Below, in pieces: positions 43,701-50,919 of a stretch of 64,000 bases of DNA; the stretch's first letter is position 1, and each line of letters starts with the position of its first letter. Under the pieces are notes generated by a model that was given only the letters and a program-made list of their open reading frames with translations, was not told where the DNA came from and searched no databases. The stretch is from Phenylobacterium sp. Lineage in GTDB: Bacteria > Pseudomonadota > Alphaproteobacteria > Caulobacterales > Caulobacteraceae. Made by a program: the position numbers and the translations under genes. Location of the stretch: positions 310,001-374,000 of the forward strand of contig NZ_SCVD01000019.1 in the NCBI RefSeq assembly GCF_004297125.1. Reading direction: 5' to 3'.

Positions 43701-44581
43701 CGACGGGCCAGCCCTATGCGCGTCGGCATCGTCTGCGCCGCTTCGACGGGACCTATCGCTGGATGGAGACCCGCGCCGCCCCCATGCGGGACGCGGCAGG
43801 CGCCATTGTCCAGTGGAACGTCATCTGCCTCGATATCGATGGTGAAGTGCGCGCCCAGGAGGACCTTCGGCTGGCGCAGGAACGGCTTGCCCGGGCGAGC
43901 CAGGCCGCGAGCCTGGCGGAGCTTTCCGCGTCCATCGCCCACGAGGTGAACCAGCCCCTGGCGGCGGTGGTCTGGAACTCGCAGGCGTGCCAGCGGTGGC
44001 TCACGGCCGCGCCGCCCAACCTGGATCGCGCGCAGACCACGATCGAACGGATCATCCGGGACGCCAATGCCGCGGCCGATGTGGTGAGCCGCATTCGGGC
44101 CCTGTTCAGCCAGGCCGTTGAGGCGCGCCACCCCGCGGCGATCGGAGATGTCATCGCCGAAGTCCGCCGCCTGCTCGCCGACCGCACGTCGCAGGCCCAT
44201 GTGGAAATCGACGCGCATGTCGCGGCTGATCTGCCCGACATTCCCTTCGACGTCGTCCAGGTTCAGCAGGTGCTGGTCAACCTGATGCGCAATGCGATCG
44301 ATGCGATCGACGGCCAGGATGCGCCGCGGCTGGTGGTCAGCGCATTCCGCAACGGCGAAATGCTGCAGGTCGAGGTCAGGGACAACGGGCCCGGCGTGCC
44401 CAACGGCGAGAAGGTCTTCGACGCGTTCTTCACGACCAAGCCGAGCGGCATGGGGATGGGCCTCGCGATCTGCCGCTCGATCGTCGAATCCCACGGCGGC
44501 CGCTTGTGGGTGGAAGCCAATCCCGAGGGGGGCGCGACCTTCGCCTTCACATTGCCCCTCGAGGCGTCGCCACCGTCATGA
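40763..44581 (+). CDS. Multi-PAS sensor histidine kinase
   Basis: 1272 residues from ATG 40763 (GGGGGAGGG upstream); in-frame ATGs at 40628 and 40679 would add up to 45 residues. No membrane helix. Seven to eight PAS/PAC units in tandem: the fourth (PALIWSTAPDGTLASINKRL) and seventh (PAMIWCTTPEGRPSYFNRRM) are near-duplicates, each with DGSRSL-DIHP and RWTE-RAEPLR-WYGVCVD. DHp is at about 1058-1120 (ELSASIAHEVNQPLAAVVW), followed by ATPase (MRNAIDAIDG, VRDNGPGVPN, MGMGLAICRSIVESHGG). FixL-like kinase class. Its stop overlaps the first regulator, so it feeds the three regulators that follow. Ligand(s) unknown; no haem-PAS His is evident. Confidence 0.93.
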   Translation: MLSDEAGEVAPEAARAARVVEDVVGNAWATDVAGQFIYVTEGQLALLGIALEDLNAGSDDPAAGWKHLVHPDDFAPAAAAWRASLETGVAYDVTHRLRAAGGVYRWGRCSGRPLRDAEGRILGWYGTVLDRDSLPIGREPVTVEAEAGAARPPSAFEIVHPEDRPAAIDGVTHAFWTGLPRPIPLRLQQPDGDYRWESATVVPPQYGLDGRLTWLGEHVDLEAPPPAPQPAAARALTTSPDTEAEAARAVAVIETLFGNAWTIDPDGKLTYLTSASRSNLEQTIEALNAAVDAGDTSWKPHAHPDDYEGLAAAWRHCLRSGDNFYYEHRVKLVSGYAWNRSVAYPIRDGQGRITGWYGTSITTDVYKRNEEALRERERQLQQLVDAVPALIWSTAPDGTLASINKRLADTVGVNLEDLFAPDGSRSLVDIHPEDMPEVETALSHAFATGEAFRMTYRQRRADGGFRWTEGRAEPLRSDAGEIVHWYGVCVDVHDRVVAQEALEAREREQMRLYSDIAERETRIRRLVDSDIIGIVIWDLDGTLIDANDAFLNMVQYDRKDVEAGIRWFDMTPPDWQAVHAQEEAEELAATGKMQAREKEYFRKDGTRVPVLIGAACFEGQSRQGVAYILDLTESKRAEAAVRDRERELSQLVDLVPSHVWRLTREGEPTFFNRRMTDYLGGDADDPGILLSRGLEGMIAAVHPDDAFAFRRVLGDSLATGAPFAMRYRLRRADGVWHWMSSRAEPLRDPAGRILQWYGVCHDIDDQVRAEAALQLREQELKRLVDTVPAMIWCTTPEGRPSYFNRRMTDVVGVSVADLITPDGSRSLADIHPDHRAEVDEALDRAFATGAPLTMTFRQRRSDGSYRWTEARAEPLRDDTGEIRQWYGVCVDIDDRMSANETLREREKFLWHLVETLPAMVDCAAPDGEPIYRSQQLREFLGYDLESLEDGPRSRLAQTLDAGVHPDDLASVKRDYAHSLATGQPYARRHRLRRFDGTYRWMETRAAPMRDAAGAIVQWNVICLDIDGEVRAQEDLRLAQERLARASQAASLAELSASIAHEVNQPLAAVVWNSQACQRWLTAAPPNLDRAQTTIERIIRDANAAADVVSRIRALFSQAVEARHPAAIGDVIAEVRRLLADRTSQAHVEIDAHVAADLPDIPFDVVQVQQVLVNLMRNAIDAIDGQDAPRLVVSAFRNGEMLQVEVRDNGPGVPNGEKVFDAFFTTKPSGMGMGLAICRSIVESHGGRLWVEANPEGGATFAFTLPLEASPPS

Positions 44582-45222
44582 CGCCGCACACACCTATCGT
44601 CCTGATCGTCGACGACGACGCCCGCGTCCGGGAAGCGCTCAGCGAACTGCTCGAGGCGCATGGCCTGCGCGTCGCGGCGTACGCCTCGGCTGGGGACTAT
44701 GCCCGCGCCGCAACACCGACGGGGCCGGCGTGCCTGCTGCTCGATGTCGAGCTCCCGGACATCAATGGGCTCGACCTGCAATCGCAGCTGGCCGGCGCCG
44801 ATCACCCGCCCATCGTCTTCATCACCGGTCACGGCGACATTCCGTCCTCGGTGCGGGCCATCAAGCACGGCGCCGTGGATTTCCTGACGAAGCCCTTCGG
44901 CGAGGACGCGCTGCTGGCCGCGGTGGATGCGGCGCTCGCGCAGGACGACCGGGTCCGGGCCGAGCGGGCGGACCTTGGCGCCCTGCGCAGGCGATACGCG
45001 CAGCTGACGCCGCGCGAGCGCGAGGTGCTGCCACTCATCGTCAGCGGTTTGATGAACAAGCAGGCGGCCGCCGAGCTCGGTCTCAGCGAGGTCACGCTGC
45101 AGGTCCATCGGCGAAACGTCTTGCGGAAGATGGGCGCTGCGTCCCTCGCCGACCTCGTTCGGGCGGCGGAGCGGCTGCAGGTCCCGGTCACACATTCGCG
45201 TCGCGGAGAGAGGGAAGCGTGA
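44578..45222 (+). CDS. FixJ-type response regulator 1
   Basis: 214 residues from ATG 44578, overlapping the kinase stop. Receiver with VDDD near the start, acceptor D in LLLDVELPD (about 57), K in LTKPF; LuxR-type helix-turn-helix RYAQLTPREREVLPLIVSGLMNKQAAAELGLSEVTLQVHRRNVLRKM at about 138-185. A DNA-binding output for the PAS kinase. Overlaps the next gene (GTGA). Confidence 0.94.
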   Translation: MTPHTPIVLIVDDDARVREALSELLEAHGLRVAAYASAGDYARAATPTGPACLLLDVELPDINGLDLQSQLAGADHPPIVFITGHGDIPSSVRAIKHGAVDFLTKPFGEDALLAAVDAALAQDDRVRAERADLGALRRRYAQLTPREREVLPLIVSGLMNKQAAAELGLSEVTLQVHRRNVLRKMGAASLADLVRAAERLQVPVTHSRRGEREA

Positions 45223-45590
45223 GTCATCCCAAACGCATCATTGCCGTTGTCGACGACGACGCGCGGCTCCTGGAGTCGCTGGAGAACCTGTTCGAATCCG
45301 CGGGCCATTCGGTGCGGACCTTCGCCTCGGCCGACGCCGTGCTCGTCGCGGGCCTGGGCGACGTCGACTGCCTGATCACCGACATCGGGATGCCTGGAAT
45401 GGACGGTTTCCAGCTTCGCGACGCCGTCGGCAAGCTTCGCCCGGAACTGCCGGTGTTCCTGGTCACCGGGCGTCACGAGATCGGGACCCAACGCCCGGCC
45501 GATGTGGCGGCCGCGTCGGGGCTGTTTCGCAAACCCATCGACGGCCAGCTCCTGCTGGCGGCCGTGGAGAAGATCCTGGACCAACATTGA
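45219..45590 (+). CDS. Single-domain response regulator
   Basis: 123 residues from GTG 45219. Receiver only: AVVDDDARLLESLENLFESAGH, acceptor D in CLITDIGMPGMDGFQL, K in GLFRKPIDG. No output domain. Sandwiched by overlapping starts between two FixJ-type regulators, it probably acts as phosphate sink or relay between the kinase and them. Confidence 0.93.
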   Translation: MSHPKRIIAVVDDDARLLESLENLFESAGHSVRTFASADAVLVAGLGDVDCLITDIGMPGMDGFQLRDAVGKLRPELPVFLVTGRHEIGTQRPADVAAASGLFRKPIDGQLLLAAVEKILDQH

Positions 45591-46297
45591 GCAAGGGAGA
45601 GTTGAGCTTGCTACAGAACCTATCCCGGCCGGCGCCCGCGGCTCCGGAGGCGGCCTCCAGCGAGCAGGGCGTTGTCCTGGTCGTGGACGACGATCTGGCG
45701 GTTCGCGAGGGCTTGAGCGAACTGCTGCTTTCGGTCGGACTTGTTCCCATCTGTTTCGCATCGACCCGCGACCTGTTGGAGTCGGGGGCTCTAGACCAGC
45801 CCGGCTGCCTCATCCTGGACGTGCGCCTCCCCGGGGCGAGTGGGCTCGACCTGCAGCATCGGCTGGCGGCCGGCGGAAACTCGAAACCCATCGTCTTCCT
45901 GACCGGGCACGGGGATATTCCGATGACCGTTCAGGCCATGAAGGCCGGCGCGGTGGATTTCCTGACGAAGCCGGTTCGCGATCAGGCGTTGCTGGATGCG
46001 ATCACCATCGCGCTCGAGCGCGATCGATCGCAGCGCGCGCTTGCGAGGGTGACGCAGCGCAATGCCGAGCTCTTCGAGACCCTCACGCCCCGCGAGCGGG
46101 ATGTGCTGGCGCGGGTCGTTGGTGGACGTCTCAACAAGCAAGTCGCCTTCGACCTCGGCATCAGCGAAGTGACCGTGAAGCTGCACCGGAGCAACGGACT
46201 GCGGAAAATGGAGATCGCCACGATCGGCGGGCTCATCCGGGCCTGGGAAACTCTTCCCGCACACCTGCGCGATGCAGCCACGTCGCCGTCGACGTAG
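45587..46297 (+). CDS. FixJ-type response regulator 2
   Basis: 236 residues if started at TTG 45587 (overlapping the previous stop); TTG 45602 is the alternative and has GGGAG closer to it. Receiver: VVDDDLAVREGLSELLLSVG, acceptor D in LILDVRLPG, K in LTKPV. HTH: FETLTPRERDVLARVVGGRLNKQVAFDLGISEVTVKLHRSNGLRKM. Similar enough to regulator 1 to be a paralogue, but the recognition helices differ (SEVTLQVHRRN versus SEVTVKLHRSN). Confidence 0.93.
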   Translation: MSKGELSLLQNLSRPAPAAPEAASSEQGVVLVVDDDLAVREGLSELLLSVGLVPICFASTRDLLESGALDQPGCLILDVRLPGASGLDLQHRLAAGGNSKPIVFLTGHGDIPMTVQAMKAGAVDFLTKPVRDQALLDAITIALERDRSQRALARVTQRNAELFETLTPRERDVLARVVGGRLNKQVAFDLGISEVTVKLHRSNGLRKMEIATIGGLIRAWETLPAHLRDAATSPST

Positions 46298-46878
46298 GCT
46301 CCATCCCGCACGGTCCGTCGCTCTGGGCCATGGGGGTTTCACATCCCGACGGAGCCAGCGGACTCCTGTCCGCCGCCGTCAGGGGAGAGCAGGGCGCGCG
46401 CCCTGCCGGCGCCCCTAGAACCGGCGGACGTAGCTGACGGCCCAGGGCGAAAGGCCGGCCGTCGCCCGGAACAGGGCTGCGACACGCATCCGCGAGAGTC
46501 CGGCGGCGCCAGGTCCGCAAGAAGGAGCGGCCTTGCGAGGCGCTCCCCAACAAGCGCCTCGACGCGTGCAGCCGCCAAGGCGCGAGTCCGGAACGGAATT
46601 GCGGACAGCGCGCGGCTGAAACGCCAGCGGCCCCGTCCCGCCGCCAGGAGACGTCGCGGTGGCGTCCAGGGGTTGCAGGGACCGTCCCCGGGACCTGGAG
46701 CAGATACCTCCGCCGCGTCGGGTCACCGCGACCCCCATGGCGTCTCGGCGTCGCCAGGCTGGCGGGGGTCCGGAGTTCGATGTCAGGCGACTGACGGCGG
46801 TGCGTCTTCGAGGCGACCAGGGCGCGACCCCCTAGGCCATGAGGGTGCGCCCTGGTCAGGTCCCAAGTCGGGCTGAGG
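46298..46878. other. Intergenic region with degraded AraC-type gene
   Basis: 581 bp with no intact gene. Minus-strand 46415-46620 is a frameshifted AraC helix-turn-helix fragment. The rest is GC-rich; ACCCCCTAGGCCATGAGGGT near 46827-46846 is the only other notable short element. Confidence 0.55.
46415..46620 (-). pseudogene. Frameshifted AraC-family DNA-binding domain fragment
   Basis: Upstream frame: ARVEALVGERLARPLLLADLA, first HTH helices. A one-base loss near 46503-46510 (GGCGCCGCC where GGCGGCCGCC would keep frame) shifts to the second frame, which continues AAGLSRMRVAALFRATAGLS then PWAVSYVRRF and stops at TAG 46415. Joined, the two match the usual LADLAAAAGLSRM-F-FRAATG pattern. No N-terminal ligand domain is recognisable. 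Confidence 0.65.
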
Positions 46879-47793
46879 TTAGTAGTCCCAGACGGCGGGG
46901 ACCCACCGGAATGCGTCGCCCTCGATCGCCACGCGGCCGACCGAAGGGAAGGGGAGATGGGTGGCCACGAGGATTTCGCGGGTCGCCGCAGCGTCCTGCA
47001 TGAGGCGGACCCGAACGCGGACCGCCTCCTCCGGATCATGCTCGAAGCCGTTCTGCCAGTCGGGGTGGTCGAAGGCCACGGGGAACAGGGCGTCGCCAGC
47101 GAAGGTCAGCCGCTCGCCGCCGGCCGTCACGCGGACGATGCTGTGCCCGGGGGTGTGGCCGCCCGTGCGCTGGACGACGACGCCTGGGGCGACCTCATGC
47201 TCCTGCTCGAACGTCTGCAGCCTGTCGCCATACATCTGCGCGAATTCCGTGGCGGTCGAGCGAAGCACCTCCGGGATCGGCGGCGGCATGACGGTCCGGG
47301 AAAAATCCGGGGACTTCCAGAAGTCGACTTCGGCGGCGCTGACGTGGATCCGCAGGTCCGGACGCAGCCGGGACTTGACGTCATCCACGAGCAGCCCACC
47401 GACATGGTCCATGTGCATATGGGTGATCACCACGTCGGTGACGGACCCGAGGTCGATGCCGGCCGCTTCCAGGCGCTGGGGGAACTGCCCGGCGCGGGGG
47501 AAGCCGGGGAACTGCCCGCCCAGGCCGGCATCGACGAGAATGATCTGTTCGCCGCTGCGCACCACCAGCACGTTCAGCGGCCAGTCGAACGCGTCCGGCC
47601 CCAGGAACATGTCCTTGAACCAGGCCGTGCGGGCGGCCGGCTCGACGTTGCTGGACATGATCGAGGTGGCCAGGGGAAGGATGCCGTCGCTGATCACCAG
47701 CACGTCGATCTCGCCGATCCGCAGCGCGTACCGTGACGGCACCAAGTCCGCGGAGGCCGTTCCGCCTGCGGGTGAGATTTTGTCCAACTTCAT
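46879..47793 (-). CDS. MBL-fold metallo-hydrolase
   Basis: 304 residues. Zinc-site motif THMHMDHVGG (H125, H127, D129, H130), further His in GGHTPGHS (about 212-218), Asp in FAGDALFPV and His in VATHLPFP. The length and FPRAGQFPQRLEAAGIDLGSV linker resemble lactonase-type MBL enzymes (quorum-quenching AiiA relatives), but also other hydrolases. No signal peptide. An AGGCTAGGG element lies 42 bp upstream of the ATG. Confidence 0.9.
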   Translation of the reverse strand: MKLDKISPAGGTASADLVPSRYALRIGEIDVLVISDGILPLATSIMSSNVEPAARTAWFKDMFLGPDAFDWPLNVLVVRSGEQIILVDAGLGGQFPGFPRAGQFPQRLEAAGIDLGSVTDVVITHMHMDHVGGLLVDDVKSRLRPDLRIHVSAAEVDFWKSPDFSRTVMPPPIPEVLRSTATEFAQMYGDRLQTFEQEHEVAPGVVVQRTGGHTPGHSIVRVTAGGERLTFAGDALFPVAFDHPDWQNGFEHDPEEAVRVRVRLMQDAAATREILVATHLPFPSVGRVAIEGDAFRWVPAVWDY

Positions 47794-47834
47794 GATCCAG
47801 GTCCTTTCGGCTACGCCTCAAAGCGGCATCGCCC

Positions 47835-47843
47835 AGGCTAGGG
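47835..47843 (+). promoter_or_regulatory. CTAGGG element, copy 6
   Basis: AGGCTAGGG on the plus strand, so CCCTAGCCT in the reading direction of the MBL gene; 42 bp before its start. Confidence 0.4.
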
Positions 47844-48022
47844 CCGAGGCCCGGTGGGGATCGACTGGGCGGAGGGGTAGGACGCTTCATCCGGCCGGAT
47901 AGGTCTCGCACTCGCGTGCGTAAGAGATTGAAGAACCGCGGGTTCGTCCCCGAGCGCGCGGAGGCGCGGCGGAGACCTCGTGCGAGGGGCCTCTTGCCTT
48001 GCGCGCGACCGGCGCGCGTGGG

Positions 48023-48622
48023 CTAGGGGCGCTCCTGGGTGGCGTCACGCGTGGAGACCACGCGACGGATGCGGCGATCGGGGACCAGCCACAGGGACGC
48101 GATCGCCGCGTAGATCAGCGCCGCGGCGCTGGGCTGGACCAAGGCCGCCCAGACGCCCAGGAGGTACCCGGCGACGGAGGCCTTGCCCTTCCAATCGCCT
48201 CCGACGGCCCGGCGCAGGTCGGACTGCTCGCCCTGTGAGCGGATGATCGTCGTCTGCATCACATGCCAGGCCATGGAGCAGGCCAACAGCGACACGCCGT
48301 AGACGGCGGTGGGCCAGGGCCGCAGTTCGTGCTCGCCCATCCAGCTGGTGGTGAACGGGATGAGTGAGAGCCAGAACAGCAGGTGCAGGTTCGCCCACAG
48401 GACTGCGCCGTTCACCTTGGGCGCCAGCAGGAAGAAGTGGTGATGGTTGTTCCAGTAGATCGCGATGTAGGCAAAGCTGAGGGCGTAGCTGAGGAACACC
48501 GGGAGGACGCCGGCGAGGGCGGCTGGCGTGTCGCCCTCGGGCGGCTTCATCTCCAGGACCATGATGGTGATGACGATCGCCACTACGCCGTCTGTCAGCG
48601 CCTTCAGCCGCTCGGAGGTCAT
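48023..48622 (-). CDS. TMEM175 (DUF1211) family membrane protein
   Basis: 199 residues from ATG 48622 (GGAGG-type overlap with the upstream gene's end). RLKALTDGVVAIVITIMVLEMK (about 4-25) is the family pore helix, bearing the isoleucine filter of bacterial TMEM175 K+ channels; then SYALSFAYIAIYWNNHHHFF and further helices, about six in all. Bacterial members form tetrameric, non-P-loop K+ leak channels. Coupled by 4 bp to an uncharacterised soluble protein. Confidence 0.9.
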   Translation of the reverse strand: MTSERLKALTDGVVAIVITIMVLEMKPPEGDTPAALAGVLPVFLSYALSFAYIAIYWNNHHHFFLLAPKVNGAVLWANLHLLFWLSLIPFTTSWMGEHELRPWPTAVYGVSLLACSMAWHVMQTTIIRSQGEQSDLRRAVGGDWKGKASVAGYLLGVWAALVQPSAAALIYAAIASLWLVPDRRIRRVVSTRDATQERP

Positions 48623-49518
48623 GTCTCCGGCCCGGCGTCGCCGCGCGAGCCCGCGAGCCAGGCGGCGACGTTGAGCGCATAGCGGTGCGTGTCGGCCAGC
48701 GCCTCGGGACACCGCTGCAGGGCGTCGCCCGGGGGCTCGTCCACGAAACTCGGGCTGCCTGCGCGAGTGTCCCAGTTGTAATCGGCGAAGTGATGGAAGG
48801 TGCTCTGGGCGAGACCGGGCCCGCCTCGCTCACCGGGCTCGAAGGCCACGGCGATGTTGAAGGGGGCTCCGGTGACCTGGCTGCGGCCCCGGGCGATGAC
48901 GCGGGCGCCTTCGCCCTCCGGCGCCCCGATCCCGCCCTCGTGCGGATGCGACGGCAGGAACCGGATCGCACCCGTGGGTGACCGCTCATTGGCGAGGACC
49001 GGGTGGGTGGCCCCGACCACCTCGATCTCCTGAAAGTCGCCGTTCGCCCCGGAATGAAAATTCGGCCAGGAGATGTAGGTGGTGAAGGGATCGTCGACCT
49101 GCCGCTTCACGGGGTCGGGGTCGGGGTTGGTGCTGTGAAAGTGGTGCGCCGAACCGAGCCCGGCGAGCCTACGCACCGAGGATCCGAGGTCCATGTGGTC
49201 GCGGGTCACCAGCAGCCCGCCGCCGCGAGCGCGGAAGCGGGAGATCGCCGCGCAGTCTTCCGGCGCGAGACCGTCGCCGGCGTCTACGGCGAACAGCCAC
49301 AGCTGGTCGAAGTCGCTGGCATCCAGCGTCGAGAGCACGGGATCCGGCGCACCCAGCGGTCCGCGGTCGCGCTGCGTGACCTCATAGAGCGGTCGGCCCT
49401 GCGCATCGCGCTGCGCGGCAAGGAGCGCGCCCAGCTTGCTGAACCGGGCGATCGACCAGTCGTCCTCGGTCACGGGGATCGTCGTCTGGAGTAGAATCCT
49501 GACCGGTCGCCTGTCCAT
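48619..49518 (-). CDS. Hypothetical protein, possibly ThuA/GATase-like fold
   Basis: 299 residues. ILLQTTIPVTEDDWSIARFSKLGALL opens a Rossmann-like domain, FDQLWLFAVDAGDGLAPEDCAAISRFRARGGGLLVTRDHMDLG resembles the glutamine-amidotransferase-like core seen in ThuA and trehalose-utilisation proteins, and HPVLANERSPTGAIRFLPSHPHEGG follows. No catalytic Cys in the class-I position. Cytoplasmic. It overlaps the TMEM175 gene, which suggests a joint function. Confidence 0.7.
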   Translation of the reverse strand: MDRRPVRILLQTTIPVTEDDWSIARFSKLGALLAAQRDAQGRPLYEVTQRDRGPLGAPDPVLSTLDASDFDQLWLFAVDAGDGLAPEDCAAISRFRARGGGLLVTRDHMDLGSSVRRLAGLGSAHHFHSTNPDPDPVKRQVDDPFTTYISWPNFHSGANGDFQEIEVVGATHPVLANERSPTGAIRFLPSHPHEGGIGAPEGEGARVIARGRSQVTGAPFNIAVAFEPGERGGPGLAQSTFHHFADYNWDTRAGSPSFVDEPPGDALQRCPEALADTHRYALNVAAWLAGSRGDAGPET

Positions 49519-49569
49519 GTCCTGCCGTCCTTTTCTGGACCCAAGGCTGTCATCCCGGCCCCTCCATGC

Positions 49570-49818
49570 TCAATCAGTCCTGCGGTCAGGCGCGGCTGGA
49601 CCTTTGTCGTGTTGCACATAGCTCGTCGGCGGCGTCTCCCGTCCGGACGACGACGAGCGCAGAAGGTAGTCCGCGAGCAGGAAGCCCGCGAAGGCCGCCA
49701 GGATCAGCAGGATCTCGGGAGCCGCCGAACGCCTGGGGCGCCGAGGGGCGGCGCGTACAGGGCGCGGGGCCCGATTGAGCTTCGGGACGCCGGGCGATCG
49801 GCGGATGTGGCGGTTCAT
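49570..49818 (-). CDS. Small basic single-TM protein
   Basis: 82 residues. N-terminal 33 residues are very Arg/Pro-rich (RRSPGVPKLNRAPRPVRAAP), then one TM helix (ILLILAAFAGFLLADYLL), then a Ser/Pro tail. GAGGAG stands before ATG. The Arg/Pro content needs caution, but the helix and ribosome site support a membrane protein. Function unknown. Confidence 0.6.
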   Translation of the reverse strand: MNRHIRRSPGVPKLNRAPRPVRAAPRRPRRSAAPEILLILAAFAGFLLADYLLRSSSSGRETPPTSYVQHDKGPAAPDRRTD

Positions 49819-50000
49819 GGAGGCTCCTCACGACGGGGCGTTGTCGCCTGTCTTCTTTCCGGGGCGGCGCCCGCGGCTCCATCTGGCCGCCGGGTCGGAT
49901 GTCCTCGCCATCAGGACCGCCGACCCGGTCGCGATCGTGACAGCGACCTATCTGCCGGGCCGGGGCGCGCACCACCTCGGTCGAGGCTGGGCCCGCCTCA

Positions 50001-50018
50001 GGCCCGATAGGCCCGATA
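50001..50018 (+). repeat. Tandem GGCCCGATA repeat
   Basis: Two direct copies of GGCCCGATA at 50001-50009 and 50010-50018, followed by a G run, about 60-75 bp before the alpha/beta hydrolase start. A regulator-binding direct repeat is possible. Confidence 0.4.
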
Positions 50019-50076
50019 GGGGGGCCGGCTGCATGTTCGTCGCGACAAGCCGCACGGGCCTGATGGAGACGAAGAC

Positions 50077-50862
50077 ATGCGACACATCCTTGGAGTCATG
50101 GCGATCGCCCTGGCCCTCACGGCAGGCCGCGGCGCGAATGCCGAACCGAGCCGGGCGGACACGAAGCCGACGATCGTCCTCGTGCACGGCGCCTTCGCGG
50201 ACGCCTCCAGCTGGACCGGCGTGATCACCCGGCTGAGGCGCGACGGGTTCGAGGTGGTCGCGGCCGCCAATCCGCTGCGGGGCGTGGCCAGCGACGCGGC
50301 CTCGGTCTCGTCCGTGGTGAAGTCGATCCCTGGCCCGGTGCTGCTGGTGGGGCATTCCTACGGCGGGCCGGTCATCACCTCTGCGGCGAATGGCGCCGCC
50401 AATGTGAAGGCGCTGGTCTATGTCGCGGGCTTCCTGCCCGATACCGGCGAATCCAGCCTGTCGCTCTCCGCCAAGTTCCCTGGCAGCACGCTCGGCGACA
50501 GCCTGACCACGATCACCCTGCCCGACGGGGACGAAGATCTCTACATCCGTCGCGACAAGTTCCGGGGGCAGTTCGCCGCCGATGTGTCGCCGACGCAGGC
50601 GGCGGCGATGGCGGCGACCCAACGCCCCGTCACGCTGTCCGCCCTGGGCGAGCCGTCAGGCCCCGCGGCCTGGAAACGCCTGCCGTCCTACGTGATCTAC
50701 GGAACCGGCGACCGCAATGTCCCCGCCGCCGTCATGGCCTTCATGGCCGAGCGCGCCCAGGCCCGGAAGACCGTGGCGCTCACCGGCGCCTCGCATGCGC
50801 TGATGGTCTCTCATCCCGACCAGGTGGCCGCCTTCATCGAAGACGCCGCCCGGGCGCCCTGA
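50077..50862 (+). CDS. Secreted alpha/beta hydrolase
   Basis: 261 residues. Signal peptide MRHILGVMAIALALTAGRGANA. TIVLVHGAFADASSW (about 32-46) is the oxyanion strand, nucleophile S in LVGHSYGGPV (about 91-100), acid in YGTGDRNVP and base in TGASHALMVSHP. Matches the salicylate-esterase/MenH-like group of small hydrolases. A further NmrA-like gene follows 57 bp on. Likely co-transcribed. Confidence 0.9.
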   Translation: MRHILGVMAIALALTAGRGANAEPSRADTKPTIVLVHGAFADASSWTGVITRLRRDGFEVVAAANPLRGVASDAASVSSVVKSIPGPVLLVGHSYGGPVITSAANGAANVKALVYVAGFLPDTGESSLSLSAKFPGSTLGDSLTTITLPDGDEDLYIRRDKFRGQFAADVSPTQAAAMAATQRPVTLSALGEPSGPAAWKRLPSYVIYGTGDRNVPAAVMAFMAERAQARKTVALTGASHALMVSHPDQVAAFIEDAARAP

Positions 50863-50919
50863 GGTTTCGTCCATCGTCGGACATGCGCCGCCGAGCCGTC
50901 GGCGCCCGAGGAGAACACT

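Noticed and set aside
42998..44494. Minus-strand 498-codon open frame
   Set aside because: Antisense to the multi-PAS kinase; no domain.
46233..47039. 268-codon minus-strand frame over the 46.3-46.9 kb gap
   Set aside because: Begins inside the MBL gene and ends inside a regulator gene; only the short AraC-like fragment in the gap has meaning.
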